From Sphingomonas glacialis (GTDB lineage Bacteria > Pseudomonadota > Alphaproteobacteria > Sphingomonadales > Sphingomonadaceae): a stretch of DNA of 64,000 nt. Numbering within the stretch: position 1 is the stretch's first letter; each line of letters begins with the position of its first letter. The notes below the pieces were generated by a model. The model made no database searches. It was not told where the DNA came from and saw only the letters and a program-made list of their open reading frames with translations. Position numbers and translations under genes: made by a program. The DNA lies in the NCBI RefSeq assembly GCF_006439055.1, contig NZ_RCZC01000001.1, positions 372,001 through 436,000 on the forward strand, in the 5' to 3' direction. Shown here piece after piece: positions 61,689-64,000 of this stretch.

Positions 61689-64000
61689 TCACTGCCGTCC
61701 TTCGTCAGCGGGTTCGTCGCTGGCTGGAATCGCTGCAGCTCGTGTCGGCATTGATGCAGTGCCACCCGAAAAAGCGTCATTTAGGCGCTGCTGCAAATGG
61801 AGCACCTGATTGGCGATCGCAGGTTCAGCACGCGCGATGTGGCTTAGCTGCGCAATGTATGCGCGCTGTACCGGTGGGGTCGCCTTGGCCGGCGCACGGG
61901 CGATCCAGGTAAGCAGCCGCTTCGACGTAAGCACTTCCGCGCTGATGCGCTGATACGCGGCAGGCGAGGCAAGGCCAGCGGCAGCGATCGGGTGGCCCAT
62001 TAGCAGCGCGACTGCTGCCGCGCCAAGCCCAGCATTGGTACGGTTCGCGATCTCGACACCGCCCGTGTTGCTGTGTCCAGCCAGCTTCTCCGAAGCCTTT
62101 ACGCGTTCTGCGATGCGCGCGAGCGCTTCCATGTGACCGCGCATCTCTGAGTTCCCGAACAGCGCGGATTTGGCGCCCGGCGACATGGTGTTCCAGCGCG
62201 TCAGAAATCGGCCGATCGAGAAGGTATCGCCGTCCGCGCCCTGCGCGCCAGCCGTCGCCAGACCCATGCGGTTGATCATCAGCGAGCGCACCGAATTCGC
62301 CTCATCGGGCGACATGCGAGCCAGATGCGCTTGGAAGCGCAAGCTATCGCCCCTATTCTCAGCGAGGCGCTCGAGCGACAGATACACCTGCTCCCCGCTC
62401 TTGTCAGCTAACGGGTCGTGCGTGGCGCTCGTTGCGCGGTTGGCAGCGTCGTCCATGATCGATCGCAAACCCGGTTGGGGCAGGAGGGCAGATTTTCCGC
62501 GCTCCGAGATCTTGCTCCAGTTCGACGAAAGTTTCGCCGGGTCAAACTGAGGACCGCCACGCTGCGACTGCACCAGCGTTGCACGAACGGACGCGGCATC
62601 GTCGGGGGAGACTGACCGCATGATCCGCGAAAATGCCGAGGCGTCGCCTGTTGAACCTGTCCGCAACAGGCCCTGCAGCGCGGCGTAAGCCTCATTCGGA
62701 GTCTTGTCGCTTCGGTCGCCGGTAACGATCGACGCGGTATCGCGGATGCGCTTCATCCGACCATCGTAATAGTCGTTTGCCCGCTTCCAGCCGCGATACG
62801 CCTGCGGTCCCTCGCTGCGTGCTGTCGCTTCCATGTCCTGGGTCAGGCCGGCATACAGTGTGCGCAACTGACGGGGGGCGATCTTGTCCGACAGTCGCGG
62901 CTCGTCAAGCATGTCGCCAACGCGCGTCCGGAATTCCTGCAGATCCTGCCAAGATAGGTTGCCGCCCTGCTGCACGTCGCGCGTGATCGGATTGCCGGAT
63001 GCATCGAGCAGGCCGGTCGCCTGCGTTTCGGTTTCGGGCGTGAGGGCATGGAGATATGATTGCAGGCGCGGGCTTTGGAAGAGCGCCGACAAGCGAGAGT
63101 TGCTCTCCATGTCGCTCGTCAGGTCGCCGAGCACCTGGCGCGTGTTCGTGACGCTGGCTGGGCGGGTCGCAGGGATTGGCACCGCCGAATAAAGCTCGTT
63201 CGCGCGGGTGGCGGTATCCTGTATCCACCTGCTCACGCCACGCTGCACAACCTGGCCAGCGCCTGTCTCGTCGGAGGGAGTGCCTGCCGCGTCCAGAACA
63301 GCGCCGCTGGTCGCATCGGCACGGTAAGCCTCCCGACTCGCCAGGGCTGCGCTCTGGCTCTTGATCGTATTGCCCACGTCGACCGGCGTGTCTGAGGGGC
63401 CAGCGATCTCGCTCACGCGATCCTTGAAGCTGGTGTAGAGGCGGTTCGCAGCGCGCTTGATGACGCTCGCACCGTAGGGCGTCTGCGCGGCAGCTTGCGT
63501 CGAGCGCTGCACAGTCGGTCCGCCGATGTCTTGGGGCATGATCGCGATCTTCTGATCCCGGGCGAGCCCCGCGATCTCCGATGCTTCACCGTCAGCGGCC
63601 GGAGCAGCGCGCGCCGCGAGCCGAGTGGCATCGACCGCCGGACCGCGCAACTTCGCGATCTGACCGACCGTTGCTCCGGTTGCGCCGCCGATGAGCGCAC
63701 CTGTCACGCCACCTGTCAGCGCTTCGGAAGGCGAATTTGCGTCGAGCGCCCCCTTGGCTCCGCCATAAGCGGCATTCGTTGCCGACAATCGGTTGCGGAC
63801 CGCGGAAGCAGCGATGCCCCGCGCTTCGGCGATCGTCGAACCAGCACGCAGTGCATCGCGGCCGGCGGTGTATCCGACACCCTCAAGACCAGTGGGAATA
63901 GCGAGAGAGCCGACAAGGGAGCCCGCGAGCGACGCATATGGGTGATCTGCCGCGTCGCCCTCGCGCGCGCCGTCGCCAAGGTCGCTTTGGAAATTATACT
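61689..64000 (-). CDS. Large phage internal virion-like protein (5' partial)
   Basis: About 770 residues are visible and the frame stays open to base 64000, so the N-terminus lies outside. The N-terminal visible part has alternating glycine-zipper-like repeats (TGGVTGALIGGATGATVG), and the remainder is long, helical and low in Cys, with a hydrophobic stretch near the C-terminus (AAAVALLMGHPIAAAGLASP). This suits podophage internal or DNA-ejection proteins, but no family was matched with certainty. It implies a prophage at the right edge. Confidence 0.65.
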   Translation of the reverse strand, partial: YNFQSDLGDGAREGDAADHPYASLAGSLVGSLAIPTGLEGVGYTAGRDALRAGSTIAEARGIAASAVRNRLSATNAAYGGAKGALDANSPSEALTGGVTGALIGGATGATVGQIAKLRGPAVDATRLAARAAPAADGEASEIAGLARDQKIAIMPQDIGGPTVQRSTQAAAQTPYGASVIKRAANRLYTSFKDRVSEIAGPSDTPVDVGNTIKSQSAALASREAYRADATSGAVLDAAGTPSDETGAGQVVQRGVSRWIQDTATRANELYSAVPIPATRPASVTNTRQVLGDLTSDMESNSRLSALFQSPRLQSYLHALTPETETQATGLLDASGNPITRDVQQGGNLSWQDLQEFRTRVGDMLDEPRLSDKIAPRQLRTLYAGLTQDMEATARSEGPQAYRGWKRANDYYDGRMKRIRDTASIVTGDRSDKTPNEAYAALQGLLRTGSTGDASAFSRIMRSVSPDDAASVRATLVQSQRGGPQFDPAKLSSNWSKISERGKSALLPQPGLRSIMDDAANRATSATHDPLADKSGEQVYLSLERLAENRGDSLRFQAHLARMSPDEANSVRSLMINRMGLATAGAQGADGDTFSIGRFLTRWNTMSPGAKSALFGNSEMRGHMEALARIAERVKASEKLAGHSNTGGVEIANRTNAGLGAAAVALLMGHPIAAAGLASPAAYQRISAEVLTSKRLLTWIARAPAKATPPVQRAYIAQLSHIARAEPAIANQVLHLQQRLNDAFSGGTASMPTRAAAIPASDEPADEGRQ

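Larger units (their letters stand above)
38562..64000. mobile_element. Putative mosaic genomic island beyond tRNA-Glu
   Basis: Directly after the tRNA 3' end the DNA changes: lower GC, short overlapping genes, a methyltransferase, AlpA-like regulator, restriction-type nucleases, a DnaX-like ATPase and a phage virion-like protein at the far edge. This suits an integrated phage or conjugative element using the tRNA as attachment site. No integrase and no second copy of the tRNA 3' end was seen in the window, so the right boundary is unknown and 54-61 kb could be resident DNA. The extent is therefore an inference. Confidence 0.45.

Noticed and set aside
38562..64000. CRISPR array or insertion sequence with terminal repeats
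   Set aside because: No regularly spaced direct repeats and no transposase genes were seen.

Overview
The window is GC-rich chromosomal DNA from an alphaproteobacterium, most likely a Sphingomonas or close relative. The evidence is the gene content and protein style (class II DAHP synthase, a large TonB-dependent receptor, mutS next to glnD, lmo0937- and DUF6894-type small proteins), a promoter matching the alphaproteobacterial EcfG stress consensus, and dispersed GC-rich hairpin repeats between genes. Species cannot be fixed from this sequence alone.

Positions 1-38500 are mostly core genome. From left to right: an ABC exporter pair (the ATPase is cut by the left edge), a CYP153-like cytochrome P450, msrB, small secreted proteins, an acyl-CoA dehydrogenase with an SDR, a membrane aspartic protease, a GH130 enzyme, maeB, a divergent HxlR regulator/SDR pair, mutS, a GNAT enzyme, a Kir-type potassium channel, glnD, a UPF0178 protein, a VOC protein, a TonB-dependent receptor, infC (apparent ATC start) with thrS, gor, a DUF4174 protein with pgi, lepB-rnc, a 2-hydroxyacid dehydrogenase, and a class II DAHP synthase whose frame continues upstream into an HTH-like segment. 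The block ends with an EcfG-type stress promoter driving a 48-residue membrane protein, and tRNA-Glu(CTC).

Directly after the tRNA gene the character changes to lower GC, short overlapping ORFs and phage- or plasmid-like genes. This looks like an integrated element or mosaic island using the tRNA 3' end; no integrase or second attachment site was seen. It holds a two-gene cassette of unknown function, a DNA adenine-type methyltransferase, a leftward chain of small overlapping genes with a PD-(D/E)XK-like protein, a divergent ribbon-helix-helix protein over a repeated CTTGTGC operator, a PGN_0703-type nuclease opposite an unrecognised possible nuclease, and a DnaX-like AAA+ ATPase joined to an unrelated C-terminal region. 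Next come a three-TM protein, an AlpA-like regulator and a PIN-domain protein.

From about 54 to 61 kb there is a signalling and stress set: BLUF photoreceptor, DUF6894 protein, Crp/Fnr regulator, single-domain receiver, ECF sigma factor, EAL phosphodiesterase, two small proteins sharing a C-terminal tail, a nuclease-fold protein and secreted proteins. The right edge is a Rap1a/Tai-like immunity protein and a large leftward protein resembling a phage internal virion component, cut by the window end.

The best candidates for undescribed biology are the tRNA-adjacent two-gene cassette (38754-40405), the clamp-loader/replication-protein fusion (46575-48665), and the divergent nuclease pair (44187-46188). 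These functional assignments are inferences from motifs and context.
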